NCBI RefSeq assembly: GCF_900129035.1
Contig: NZ_FQTW01000004.1
Location: forward strand, 62,001 to 126,000
Reading direction: 5' to 3'
Source of the DNA: Psychroflexus salarius
Lineage (GTDB): Bacteria; Bacteroidota; Bacteroidia; Flavobacteriales; Flavobacteriaceae
DNA: 64,000 bases
This document shows positions 47,069-55,785 of this stretch, piece after piece. The position numbers and the translations under genes are program-made. The notes below the pieces were generated by a model, which worked only from the letters and a program-made list of their open reading frames with translations, was not told the origin of the DNA and ran no database searches. Positions within the stretch are counted from its first letter, which is position 1, and each line of letters begins with the position of its first letter.

Positions 47069-48322
47069 TTAGTGCTGTTGTTCAAGTTCAAAGACCTTTT
47101 TAAGTAAAGCTATACTATCTTCTGTCGATCCATTTGCAGCACGTAAATGACTAGCGAAACTCCTTGTAATTTTATGAATGATGCGATCACTAATAATTTC
47201 GGCTTGATCTTTATCGAAGTTAGCTATTTTCTTACTCTGATAATCTAATTCCTCTTCTTGAAAAAGTTTAAACTTATCTTTTAAGGCTTTAATTGTTGGT
47301 GCAAATTTTCTGGTATCTAACCATTCATAAAACTCTTCTTTTACCTCATCAATAATACCTTCAGCTTGTGGAATATGTTCTTTTCGTTTAGCCAAAGTAG
47401 CGTCGGTAATTTGAGACAAATAATCTAGATGTAGTAAGTTTACGCCATCAATTGCTTCAACTTGGTCAGACACATTTTTAGGAATTGATAAGTCTAAAAT
47501 TAAAAGTGGTTTTTTAGGGAAAATCAACTCTTCAGTAATGGTTGGATTTTGAGCCCCAGTCGCTACAATCAAGATATCAGCCTTTCTAATTTCTGTTTGT
47601 AACTCGCTAAAATCTTTAACCTTCAAATTAAATTTACCAGCAACTTCTTCCGCTTTGTCTTTAGTTCGATTAATTAAAGTAATGTGCGCATTTTTTGTAT
47701 GCTTAACAAGATTTTCGCAGGTATTTCGACCTATTTTACCAGTCCCGAATAGTAAAATATTTTTATTAGTAACATCTTGAATATTGTCTAAAATGTATTG
47801 AACTGATGCAAAAGAAACCGAAGTTGCCCCTGATGAAATTTCAGTTTCATTTTTTATTCTTCGACTCGCTTGAATGACTGAATTGATTAAGCGCTCTAGA
47901 AACGGATTAATTAAGTGACGCTTTTTAGAATTTGTAAAGGCTGATTTTAATTGGCTTATAATTTCAAAATCACCTAATATTTGAGAATCTAAACCACAGC
48001 CTACACGAAACATGTGAGCAATTGCTGCACGGTTTTGATAAATGTAGCCTACTTGTTTAAAAACTTCAGGATCGCCATGACTAAACTGGCATAGTAAATT
48101 TATAATAGTATCTTCATCGTCAGCAAAAGCGTAAATCTCAGTTCGATTACAGGTAGATGTCACTGTAATCGCATCTAAACCGATTGCTTCAGCTTGATCT
48201 AAAAGCGCTTTTCTTTGATCTAAACTCAAACTAAACTTCCCTCTTGTCTCTGCATCTGCCTTTTGGTAACTTAGACCAATCGCATAGAAAGTTTGGTATT
48301 TAGAAACGTTATATTTATACAT
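47069..48322 (-). CDS. hemA: Glutamyl-tRNA reductase
   Basis: 417 residues. It reduces glutamyl-tRNA to glutamate-1-semialdehyde, the first committed step of C5-pathway heme synthesis. The catalytic Cys58 is in TSTCNRTEIYA. Other motifs are GLDSQILGDFEIISQLKSAF near residue 110, SGATSVSFASVQYI, the NADPH-binding ILLFGTGKIGRNTCENL near 190 and a helical dimerisation tail. It starts the hemACDE operon and is divergent from the AraC regulator gene, with a 196-base gap. CAAATTTA at 48344-48351 reads TAAATTTG on the minus strand, a -7 match 21 bases upstream. Confidence 0.97.
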   Translation of the reverse strand: MYKYNVSKYQTFYAIGLSYQKADAETRGKFSLSLDQRKALLDQAEAIGLDAITVTSTCNRTEIYAFADDEDTIINLLCQFSHGDPEVFKQVGYIYQNRAAIAHMFRVGCGLDSQILGDFEIISQLKSAFTNSKKRHLINPFLERLINSVIQASRRIKNETEISSGATSVSFASVQYILDNIQDVTNKNILLFGTGKIGRNTCENLVKHTKNAHITLINRTKDKAEEVAGKFNLKVKDFSELQTEIRKADILIVATGAQNPTITEELIFPKKPLLILDLSIPKNVSDQVEAIDGVNLLHLDYLSQITDATLAKRKEHIPQAEGIIDEVKEEFYEWLDTRKFAPTIKALKDKFKLFQEEELDYQSKKIANFDKDQAEIISDRIIHKITRSFASHLRAANGSTEDSIALLKKVFELEQQH

Positions 48323-48484
48323 TAGTAATTAGAAAGTTTGATGCAAATTTAGAGCAGAAGCCTTTTTAAAAGTAACGCTAAAAGTTCATTTTTTATCGTT
48401 TGAAGTGTTTTTTAAAAAAAAGTGACATAAATCATGTATTTGACTTATTTTTGTAACAATAGTTAGTGTTTTAAGCTATTTTAA

Positions 48485-48499
48485 TTAGAATGATTCTAA
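48485..48499. promoter_or_regulatory. Fur/PerR-type 7-1-7 palindrome upstream of the AraC regulator
   Basis: TTAGAAT-G-ATTCTAA is a perfect 7-1-7 inverted repeat, the architecture of Fur-family sites (PerR box TTATAATNATTATAA). It lies 19 bases before the AraC start codon and about 30 bases downstream of a TATTTTTG -7-type box (48446-48453), a position suited to repression. It also sits in the divergent gap with hemA. Which Fur-family protein would bind cannot be told from here. Confidence 0.5.
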
Positions 48500-48518
48500 A
48501 TAAATATCAATATTTCTT

Positions 48519-49409
48519 ATGATGGAATTAGAAAAAAATATCGCTGAAGGTTCAAGTCATTTTATCGAACTTGAGAGCGGTTTATTACTTATAGGTATAC
48601 AACATGATTTGAATGAAAATATTTGTGTAAAGCATGACATTGGTAGTGATTTTATTCAATTTCATTTCTGTGTGAAAGGCAACCTAAAATTTAATTTTAA
48701 CGAAGGTCGCTATGCATTGAACATAAAAGAAGACCAGTCTTTACTATTGTATAATCCACAACGTAAATTACCGATAAATCTTGAATCTGAAGGTCAAACT
48801 TGGTCGGTAAGTATACTAATTTCAATTAAAAAATTACATACATTATTTTCAGCTGAAGCCAATTACATTGACTTTTTAACCGATGATAATAAAGATAAAA
48901 AATATTATAATGAGCGTCAAATAACCCCTGCAATGGCTGTTGTATTAACACAAGTTCTAAATTTTAACCTACATCCTTCTATTAAAACCATTTACTTGAA
49001 AGGTAAAATTTATGAGTTAATTGGCTTGTATTTTAATCGCCCTGAAGAAGCAGATATCGAGCAATGTCCATTCCTAGATGATGAAGATAACGTTAAAAAA
49101 ATAAAATTAGCCAAAGAAGTTGTTATTCAACGAATGGCTGAGCCACCATCACTTAATGCATTAGCAGATGAAGTAGGCTTAAGCCTAAAAAAATTAAAAG
49201 AAGGTTTTAAAGAAATTTATGGTGATACAGTATTTTCGTTTTTATTTGATTACAAGATGGATTATGCCAGAAAATTACTTGAAAAAGGACAGCACAACGT
49301 TAATGAAGCTGGTCTAGCTGTTGGTTATTCAACTGCAAGTCATTTTATTGCTGCATTTAAGAAAAAGTTCGGCACAACACCTAAAAAATACATACAAAGT
49401 GAAAAATAA
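48519..49409 (+). CDS. AraC family transcriptional regulator at the heme locus
   Basis: 296 residues. The N-terminal region (about 1-190) is beta-rich at first, like a cupin sensor, then helical. The C-terminal 85 residues hold two helix-turn-helix units: PSLNALADEVGLSLKKLKEGFKEIYGDTVFSFL and NVNEAGLAVGYSTASHFIAAFKKKFGTTPKKY, the AraC signature. A second ATG three bases later (48522) is an equally plausible start. It lies between hemA (divergent) and hemH, so control of heme or iron genes is likely but inferred. A Cys-Pro pair (EQCPFLDDEDN near residue 185) just before the HTH resembles heme-regulatory CP motifs and may be worth noting. Confidence 0.9.
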   Translation: MMELEKNIAEGSSHFIELESGLLLIGIQHDLNENICVKHDIGSDFIQFHFCVKGNLKFNFNEGRYALNIKEDQSLLLYNPQRKLPINLESEGQTWSVSILISIKKLHTLFSAEANYIDFLTDDNKDKKYYNERQITPAMAVVLTQVLNFNLHPSIKTIYLKGKIYELIGLYFNRPEEADIEQCPFLDDEDNVKKIKLAKEVVIQRMAEPPSLNALADEVGLSLKKLKEGFKEIYGDTVFSFLFDYKMDYARKLLEKGQHNVNEAGLAVGYSTASHFIAAFKKKFGTTPKKYIQSEK

Positions 49410-49428
49410 ATTATAAAATGTAATAAAC

Positions 49429-50502
49429 ATGAAGATTTATAATTTTATCAATCAAATTGGATTTAAAAAATCTTATGCTAGTAAATTTTTATTTATTGCT
49501 TTTTTAGGAACTCATGTTCCGCTTATAGGTATCGTTTTATTTGTTCTATTTTCTCCTAAGGAGAACCTGAATACAACGATTATGATAACTAGTATCCTAA
49601 TTTTTACTGTACTTGCAGCAGTATTAACAATGTTTGCACTCAACAAACTTTTAGACCCTATCAAAATAGCAACAAAAGCTATGAACGCCTACAGCCTTAA
49701 CAATACTATTATTGACGTTCCTAAAAATTTTACAGATGAAGCTGGTGTTTTACTTAATAAAATTCACGACGCTTTAAACAGAATCGAGGATTTATCTAAG
49801 GAGCGTCAAAACTTTACCAGTATGATTTCTCATGATTTAAGAAGTCCGTTATCTTCTATTGTTGCTATTGCCGAAGTAATTGAACATGAAACAGATGACA
49901 AAAATATTATTGAATATTCGAATATGCTTCATAAGTTAGGGAGTAATGCCCTTAATATGATCAAGTCTATTTTGCAAGTCATAGAATCAAAAAATTTCAA
50001 AATAGATCCTCAGGAAATGCAGAATGTAAATACAAAAGATTTTATTGAAAAGCAACTTATAAATTTCCAACCACTACTGAAGGATAAAAACATTTCAATT
50101 AACATAATAGAATCAACTAAAAATACTTCAATGTTTGTTTCGCCGAAGCTAATAGCAAGTGTTATTCAAAATTTAATTTCAAATGCTATTAAATTCAGTC
50201 ACAAAAATTCTGAAATAAATATTAATATTGAGTCCTTTGAAAATCAGCCACATATAAGTTTTATTGACCAAGGCATTGGCTTTAACCAAGAACAGTCAAC
50301 TGAACTATTTAAAAAATTCACTTCTATTAGCCATAAAGGAACATCTAACGAAGATAGCAGTGGTATAGGCCTGTTTTTAAGTAAAACTATAACTGAAAAG
50401 CACGGTGGAAAACTCACTGCAAAGAGTAATGGTATAAATAAAGGCGCTACCTTTACCGTAAAATTGCCTCATAAAGAAAAAAGTCTTTTAAAATCATCTT
50501 AA
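49429..50502 (+). CDS. Sensor histidine kinase with minimal extracytoplasmic loop
   Basis: 357 residues. Two membrane helices (about 20-43 and 52-72) are separated by only about nine residues, so there is no periplasmic sensor domain. This is the layout of intramembrane-sensing kinases. A HAMP-like linker leads to HisKA with the H-box MISHDLRSPLSS (about residue 136), then the ATPase boxes N (NLISNAIKFS), G1 (DQGIGF), F (LFKKF) and G2 (SSGIGLFLSK). No response regulator with a receiver domain is encoded nearby, so its partner is elsewhere. It starts 19 bases after the AraC gene and is probably co-transcribed with it. Confidence 0.92.
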   Translation: MKIYNFINQIGFKKSYASKFLFIAFLGTHVPLIGIVLFVLFSPKENLNTTIMITSILIFTVLAAVLTMFALNKLLDPIKIATKAMNAYSLNNTIIDVPKNFTDEAGVLLNKIHDALNRIEDLSKERQNFTSMISHDLRSPLSSIVAIAEVIEHETDDKNIIEYSNMLHKLGSNALNMIKSILQVIESKNFKIDPQEMQNVNTKDFIEKQLINFQPLLKDKNISINIIESTKNTSMFVSPKLIASVIQNLISNAIKFSHKNSEININIESFENQPHISFIDQGIGFNQEQSTELFKKFTSISHKGTSNEDSSGIGLFLSKTITEKHGGKLTAKSNGINKGATFTVKLPHKEKSLLKSS

Positions 50503-50557
50503 GATTTGATGGGTAATTCAATTAAAACCAAAATAAGCCCTTACTTTTGACTTGCAA

Positions 50558-50565
50558 TAAATTTG
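50558..50565 (+). promoter_or_regulatory. Candidate -7 box very close to the hemH start
   Basis: TAAATTTG lies five bases before the hemH ATG. If used it would give a leaderless or nearly leaderless mRNA. No TTG at -33 is seen, so readthrough from the kinase gene is the alternative. Confidence 0.3.
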
Positions 50566-50570
50566 AAGCT

Positions 50571-51611
50571 ATGAAAGGAGTTCTACTTGTTAATCTAGGA
50601 TCACCAAAATCAACCGACCCTAAAGACGTTAAAACCTATTTAGGTGAATTTTTAATGGATGAACGCGTTATTGATCTACCAAAACTTTTACGAACTATCT
50701 TAGTAAAAGGTATTATTCTTAATACAAGACCTAAGCAATCGGCAAAAGCTTATGCTAAAATTTGGTGGGATGAAGGTTCTCCTTTAATTGTGTTGTCTGA
50801 GCGTCTTCAAAACAAAGTAGATGACATGACAAGTGTTCCTATCTCATTAGCTATGCGTTATGGTGAACCTTCAATAAAAAATGGCCTTCAAGAACTTTAC
50901 GACCAAGGCGTTACAGATGTTTTACTGGTTCCATTATATCCGCAATACGCCATGGCTACTACAGAAACTATTATTGTATTAGCTGAAGAATTAAGAGATC
51001 AATTTTTCCCCAAGATAAATTTTACAGTTGTACCACCATTTTACAACCATCCTGACTATGTTACTGTTTTAGCTAGAAGTATTGCAGACAAGTTAGATCA
51101 TGTAGATTATGAACATTTACTATTTAGCTATCATGGTGTCCCTGAGCGACATATCAGAAAAAGCGACATTACAAATAGTCATTGTAAAATTGATGGCTCA
51201 TGCTGTCAAACACCTTCAAAAGCACATCAATTTTGTTATCGCCATCAGTGTTATGAAACAACCCGTTTAGTTGGTGAAAAATTAGGCTTAAAAGAAGGTA
51301 CATTTAGTACCAGTTTTCAGTCACGCTTAGGTTTCGATCCATGGTTAAAACCATATACAGATCGCACAATTGAAAAACTTGCAAAAGATGGTATTAAAAA
51401 AATGGCTATTGCAACACCGGCATTTGTCTCTGATTGCTTAGAGACTTTAGAGGAAATCGCTATGGAAGGTGAAGAAATTTTTCATGAAAATGGTGGAAAA
51501 GATTTCCATTTTATACCATGTATCAACGATCGTCAAGACTGGGTTAAAACTCTGAGCAGATGGATTGATGAATGGGCTAACCAACCCGTAAAAGACACAA
51601 AAGCATCATAA
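50571..51611 (+). CDS. hemH: Ferrochelatase
   Basis: 346 residues from the ATG at 50571 (MKGVLLVNLGSPKST). A TTG eight codons upstream is an unlikely start. It inserts Fe(II) into the porphyrin macrocycle in the last step of heme synthesis. Signatures are VLLVNLGSP, GEFLMDERVIDLP, YAKIWWDEGSPL, LVPLYPQYAMATTET, the catalytic-His motif FSYHGVPERHI, CYRHQCYETTRLV, SFQSRLGFDPWLKPYT and PAFVSDCLETLEEI. It complements the hemACDE operon transcribed the other way and is followed 6 bases later by a MATE exporter gene. Confidence 0.96.
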   Translation: MKGVLLVNLGSPKSTDPKDVKTYLGEFLMDERVIDLPKLLRTILVKGIILNTRPKQSAKAYAKIWWDEGSPLIVLSERLQNKVDDMTSVPISLAMRYGEPSIKNGLQELYDQGVTDVLLVPLYPQYAMATTETIIVLAEELRDQFFPKINFTVVPPFYNHPDYVTVLARSIADKLDHVDYEHLLFSYHGVPERHIRKSDITNSHCKIDGSCCQTPSKAHQFCYRHQCYETTRLVGEKLGLKEGTFSTSFQSRLGFDPWLKPYTDRTIEKLAKDGIKKMAIATPAFVSDCLETLEEIAMEGEEIFHENGGKDFHFIPCINDRQDWVKTLSRWIDEWANQPVKDTKAS

Positions 51612-51617
51612 CTTCAA

Positions 51618-52988
51618 ATGGCTAAATCAAATGCTGAAGAACTAGGTCAGGCGCCAATAAGTAAACTACTCATTAAGCAGGCTGTACCAGCTTCTATAGG
51701 TATTTTGGTTATGTCGATCAACATTTTAGTTGATACTATTTTTGTTGGTAACTGGATTGGCTCAACAGCTATTGCCGCCATCAACGTCGTTTTACCTGTT
51801 TCTTTTTTTATTGCAGCGCTTGGTTTAGCCATCGGTATCGGTGGCTCTTCAATTATATCGAGAGCACTTGGTGCTAATAAGTACCACAAAGCTGTAACTA
51901 CTTTTGGAAATCAAATCAGCATTACATTGGTTTTAACCTTAAGCATGGCTGCTTTGGGTTTGATTTTTATTAATCAGCTTATTCCGCTTTTTGGTGGTAA
52001 AGGTGAAATATTTGAACCTGCTAAAGTTTACTATCGTGTAGTGGTTATTGGTGTGCCAATTTTAGCATTAGCAATGATGGGAAATACGGTGATTAGAGCT
52101 GAAGGAAAACCCAAATTTGCAATGGTTGCTATGATTATTCCGTCGGTTGGTAATCTCCTGATGGATTATTTATTTATAAACATCTTAGACTATGGAATGT
52201 TAGGTGCCGCTTGGGCAACCACTGGCTCATACGCATTGTGTCTTGGTTACATTGTATGGTTTTTTTATTCTGAAAATTCTCAACTCAGACTAAAGTTATC
52301 AAACCTAGGATTTCAAAAACCCATTTTAAATGAAATTAGCAGCCTTGGTTTTGTTACGCTTTCAAGACAAGCTGTTGTTAGTGTAACTTACTTAATTCTA
52401 AATAATATTTTATTTAATTTAGGTGGCGAAGATGCCGTTACTAGCTATGCCATTATTGCGCGAATGCTAATGTTTGCTTTATTTCCTGTTTTAGGTGTCA
52501 CACAAGGGTTTTTGCCAATATCTGGTTATAACTATGGAGCTAATAATTTCAGCAGAGTGCGTGAAAGCATAAATACCGCCATACTTTATGCCACGGGTTT
52601 AGGTCTATTAGTATTTGGCTTTATCATGTTTTTTTCAGAAGAAATTGTAAGTGTTTTCACATCTAATTTAACCATTCTTAAACAAGCACCTAATGCAATG
52701 CGTTGGGTTTTTGCTGCTGTGCCTATTATTGCTGTACAACTTATAGGTTCAGCATACTTTCAGGCCATTGGTAAAGCTATTCCTGCATTGTTACTTACCT
52801 TGTCTCGTCAAGGATTTTGCTTTATTCCGTTGGTATTAATTCTACCCCAGTTTTATGGCGCATTTGGTGTGTGGATTTCGTTCCCATTAGCCGACTTATT
52901 ATCTACAATTATTACAGCAGTTTATTTAAATAAAGAAATTAAAAAAACCTTGATTTCTGAGAATAATAACAACCGAGTTGAAAACTGA
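51618..52988 (+). CDS. MATE family efflux transporter
   Basis: 456 residues with twelve hydrophobic segments in two MatE repeats. The first repeat begins KLLIKQAVPASIGILVMSINILVDTIFVGNWIG, and GIGGSSIISRALGANKYHKA is the typical loop after TM2. The second repeat contains FPVLGVTQGFLPISGYNYGANNFSRVRESI. It exports drugs or metabolites in exchange for sodium or protons, and the substrate is unknown. It is 6 bases after hemH, so it could be co-expressed with heme genes. A repeat element begins 84 bases past its stop. Confidence 0.93.
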   Translation: MAKSNAEELGQAPISKLLIKQAVPASIGILVMSINILVDTIFVGNWIGSTAIAAINVVLPVSFFIAALGLAIGIGGSSIISRALGANKYHKAVTTFGNQISITLVLTLSMAALGLIFINQLIPLFGGKGEIFEPAKVYYRVVVIGVPILALAMMGNTVIRAEGKPKFAMVAMIIPSVGNLLMDYLFINILDYGMLGAAWATTGSYALCLGYIVWFFYSENSQLRLKLSNLGFQKPILNEISSLGFVTLSRQAVVSVTYLILNNILFNLGGEDAVTSYAIIARMLMFALFPVLGVTQGFLPISGYNYGANNFSRVRESINTAILYATGLGLLVFGFIMFFSEEIVSVFTSNLTILKQAPNAMRWVFAAVPIIAVQLIGSAYFQAIGKAIPALLLTLSRQGFCFIPLVLILPQFYGAFGVWISFPLADLLSTIITAVYLNKEIKKTLISENNNNRVEN

Positions 52989-53071
52989 TGTAACTAATTT
53001 CTAAATGTGATGAAATTTTATTAAAAATCACTTCAAAAATCTTGCTACTTAAAGGTCTGCTGAGTTATCTA

Positions 53072-53232
53072 ATACCAAATATTCTATAAAATGAGATAAA
53101 AGAAATTGAATTATAATTGTCTTAATCAAGGCAAAAAAATTAATCATAGCCTAAGCTACGTTTCATTTTTTTAACGAAGAAAAAGGCAATTAGAAACTAT
53201 TTATTTGTCTTATTTTATGGGATATTTGGTAT
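53072..53232. repeat. MITE/REP-like whole-element inverted repeat, copy 2
   Basis: A 161-bp element with the same ATACCAAATAT / ATATTTGGTAT ends as copy 1 and the same orientation. Arms 53072-53150 and 53155-53232 pair imperfectly along their full length around the apex TAGC-CTAA-GCTA. It lies between the convergent MATE and batE genes and ends 10 bases from the batE stop codon. As no other terminator is visible in this 254-base gap, it may also end transcription on one or both strands. Confidence 0.85.
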
Positions 53233-53242
53233 AATTTATGCT

Positions 53243-54004
53243 CTAAATTTTTTTATAAGCCTTGATGTTTATCCATATTTTAGTTCCATCAGCTAATTGA
53301 ACCTCTTGATAATTATTAAATTTCGAGAGCAACTTAACTTTAGTACCTTCATGCAACGTAAGTACTTGGCTACTTCTGGCATTAGGTTCAGCTAAAGCAG
53401 GTACTTCTTCACTTAAAATAACTGCATACTGTTGGCTTTGTTGCAGGTGGTCTAAACGGTAGGCTTGAGAAAAGCTTATGACTGAAAATATTAAAAAAAC
53501 TACAAACCCCGTAAAAAACAGTCGTTTTGTAATGGTTTTGGTACTAAATACGTAAGCTAAAAAAGCGAAGAACATAAGCATTGCCAATACAACAACCAAG
53601 TAACTCCACTGATCTACTGAAAGTAAAAAATTAAACTTATCAATATAGATTTGTAATTGAGATTTTTCTATACTTTGAATTTCATCAATAGTTAATGAGT
53701 TTGCATAAGCTAAATTTTCTTGAAAAGAACTATTGTTAGGCTTTAATTTTAAAGCTTTTTCATAATGTAAAATTGCTTGACCTAAATTATTTTGCTTTAA
53801 CTCAGTATTTGCTAAGTTAAAATGTAATTCTGCCGAAACTATATCTTGCTTTAAAATACTTCTATATAAAGCCTCAGCCTGCTCATATTTAGCATTATTG
53901 TAAGCTTCATTTGCTTGGCTAAAACGTTCTTGTACACTGGTGTTTTGAGCTGAAAAAGACAAACTCATTAATAGAAACACCACCAAAACTAGTTGTTTTT
54001 TCAT
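53243..54004 (-). CDS. BatE-like protein: TPR repeats and SH3 domain
   Basis: 253 residues. A signal peptide (MKKQLVLVVFLLMSLSFSAQ) is followed by about three TPR units (residues 28-105: EAYNNAKYEQAEALYRSIL, HFNLANTELKQNNLGQAILHYEKAL). Two membrane helices (about 130-155 and 165-183) and a C-terminal bacterial SH3 domain (about 190-253: ALAEPNARSSQVLTLHEGTKVKLL) complete it. That layout and its place after batD make it BatE of the Bacteroides aerotolerance operon. It probably scaffolds a membrane-bound stress complex. Ends the nine-gene run. Confidence 0.88.
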   Translation of the reverse strand: MKKQLVLVVFLLMSLSFSAQNTSVQERFSQANEAYNNAKYEQAEALYRSILKQDIVSAELHFNLANTELKQNNLGQAILHYEKALKLKPNNSSFQENLAYANSLTIDEIQSIEKSQLQIYIDKFNFLLSVDQWSYLVVVLAMLMFFAFLAYVFSTKTITKRLFFTGFVVFLIFSVISFSQAYRLDHLQQSQQYAVILSEEVPALAEPNARSSQVLTLHEGTKVKLLSKFNNYQEVQLADGTKIWINIKAYKKI

Positions 54005-54005
54005 G

Positions 54006-55784
54006 CTATAATTGTTTGTCTATGTTAGAAATTAATTCTGTAGCTTGTTTATAATCAGTTTGCATATCTTGATTAGCTTCAGATGCATAACGCGCTAATT
54101 CACATTTTTCTATCAATTTAATCACCGCTTCAATTTCGCTATCATTAACTTGTTTTGCACTTAATTTATCACGCAAGCCTTCTTTTGTAAGTTCTTGTGT
54201 TTCAATACGTAATTTTGCTTTCAAGAATTTGTGTAAGGCCAATTCTAAATTCATATAAAAAGCCTCACTTGTTCCTATAGATTGTTTTGCGCCGCTTAAA
54301 TAGCGTTTTGCCAATTTATTGGCCCGTTTATGGTCAGTATTTCGTATACCTGATTTAGATCGAATAAATTTTTTGATAAGAATAGCTAAAGGAATACCAC
54401 CTAACGAAAGTATAATTAATAGCCAAAACCAAAATGAATTATAAAATCTATTAGAATTGATAGCTGAAAACTCTGTTTCAAGTTCAATAAAGTTGAAGGT
54501 ATTAGTTGTAGAAATAATATTTTTAGCTCCTGTTGAAGCCACCGAATTTCCCGTTGAAGTAGCTGATGTGTTATTAGCTGAAGCAAGATTTGGATTAGGG
54601 TTAACCTTAATGACTTGCGCTTTGCTTGTTAAAGTTTTGTAAGTTTCTTCAGAAGCGTCGAAATAAGAAAACTGAACAGGATTAATTTCTAAGCTTCCTG
54701 CTACATTAGGCACAATGGTATAATTATCGGTAATTTGACCACGCAAACCTGATAATCTTGTACTAACTTTTTCATCATGTTCAGGATCATAAACATCTAC
54801 TGAAGATGGAAACTTAGGCTTTGGTAGGGAAAACAACCTTAAGTTACCATTACCAGAAACTTTAACTTCATAATTTAGAGATTCACTAGCTAAAAGTTCA
54901 GTTTTACTAAGGCTTGTATTTAAACTAAACTTACCAACAGCACCAGAAAAATCAGCTGGCTTATTAGCTTCAGGTAAAGCTTTAACATCTACGGTTTTAG
55001 CCTTTGCTGAAATTGTGCGTTCAACGACATCATACAAACGGCGACCAAAAAAATCTCTTCTATTACTAGGTACTTCAACCGAAACTGATAATGATAAAGG
55101 TTCAATTGTTAATTTTCCACTTTTTTGAGGATATAGCACAGTCTTTCTTAATTCAACATAACGGTAGTTACTTCCGCCGTAAGTGCCTTGTTTTACTTCA
55201 GGTTGGTCAATTTCAATAATTTGACTCCAGAAATTGTTGTATTTCGGTTCATCAAGGCTTCTCCAATTGCGAACATTGGTGGTTTGGTTAACGTATAATT
55301 TGTAAACTACAGAAATACCTTCGTTTACATAAGGCTTGTAGTCACTAACTTCTGCTACTAAGTGAATCGCATCAGATAAATCGATTCTGTTACCATTACC
55401 ATCGTCTGGGTTATCGACAGCAGCTGTTACTTCTATAGTAATTGGCGATGTTTTATAAACTTGGCCTTGAACTTCAATCTCGGCTTGACCAATAGTTAGT
55501 TGACCACGCTTCATAGGTTGTATAAAGTAAGTATATGTTTTTGAAAATGAACTTTTACCATTAACCCATTGCTGTTTAACCGACTGTCCTGGACCTGCAA
55601 TACGTTTAAAGCCTTCAAAATCTGGTGCTATAAAATTATCGCCATCTTTATTGACTTCAAACTCAACTTTAATACGTTCATTAATCCCTACTTTTTCTCG
55701 ACTTGCTTTAGCTACAAATGTCACTTGCGCCGTCATAAAAGTGACGCAAAACAAACTGAATATGAAACTGATTTTCTTTAGCAT
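54006..55784 (-). CDS. BatD family protein
   Basis: 592 residues. Signal peptide, then a long beta-rich periplasmic region built from repeated domains (residues about 20-420), including VTFVAKASREKVGINERIKVEFEVN and NLRLFSLPKPKFPSSVDVYDPE, which are typical BatD (oxygen tolerance) segments. One membrane helix near residue 448 (FWFWLLIILSLGGIPLAILI) and a cytoplasmic helical tail follow. BatD is thought to work with the vWA proteins BatA and BatB in envelope stress and oxygen tolerance, but its molecular action is unknown. Starts one base after batC and is one base before batE. Confidence 0.9.
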   Translation of the reverse strand: MLKKISFIFSLFCVTFMTAQVTFVAKASREKVGINERIKVEFEVNKDGDNFIAPDFEGFKRIAGPGQSVKQQWVNGKSSFSKTYTYFIQPMKRGQLTIGQAEIEVQGQVYKTSPITIEVTAAVDNPDDGNGNRIDLSDAIHLVAEVSDYKPYVNEGISVVYKLYVNQTTNVRNWRSLDEPKYNNFWSQIIEIDQPEVKQGTYGGSNYRYVELRKTVLYPQKSGKLTIEPLSLSVSVEVPSNRRDFFGRRLYDVVERTISAKAKTVDVKALPEANKPADFSGAVGKFSLNTSLSKTELLASESLNYEVKVSGNGNLRLFSLPKPKFPSSVDVYDPEHDEKVSTRLSGLRGQITDNYTIVPNVAGSLEINPVQFSYFDASEETYKTLTSKAQVIKVNPNPNLASANNTSATSTGNSVASTGAKNIISTTNTFNFIELETEFSAINSNRFYNSFWFWLLIILSLGGIPLAILIKKFIRSKSGIRNTDHKRANKLAKRYLSGAKQSIGTSEAFYMNLELALHKFLKAKLRIETQELTKEGLRDKLSAKQVNDSEIEAVIKLIEKCELARYASEANQDMQTDYKQATELISNIDKQL

Positions 55785-55785
55785 G

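Noticed and set aside
50547-50570. TTG start extending ferrochelatase by eight residues
   Set aside because: The family begins with MKGVLLVNLG, matching the ATG at 50571, and the extension is not hydrophobic or conserved.
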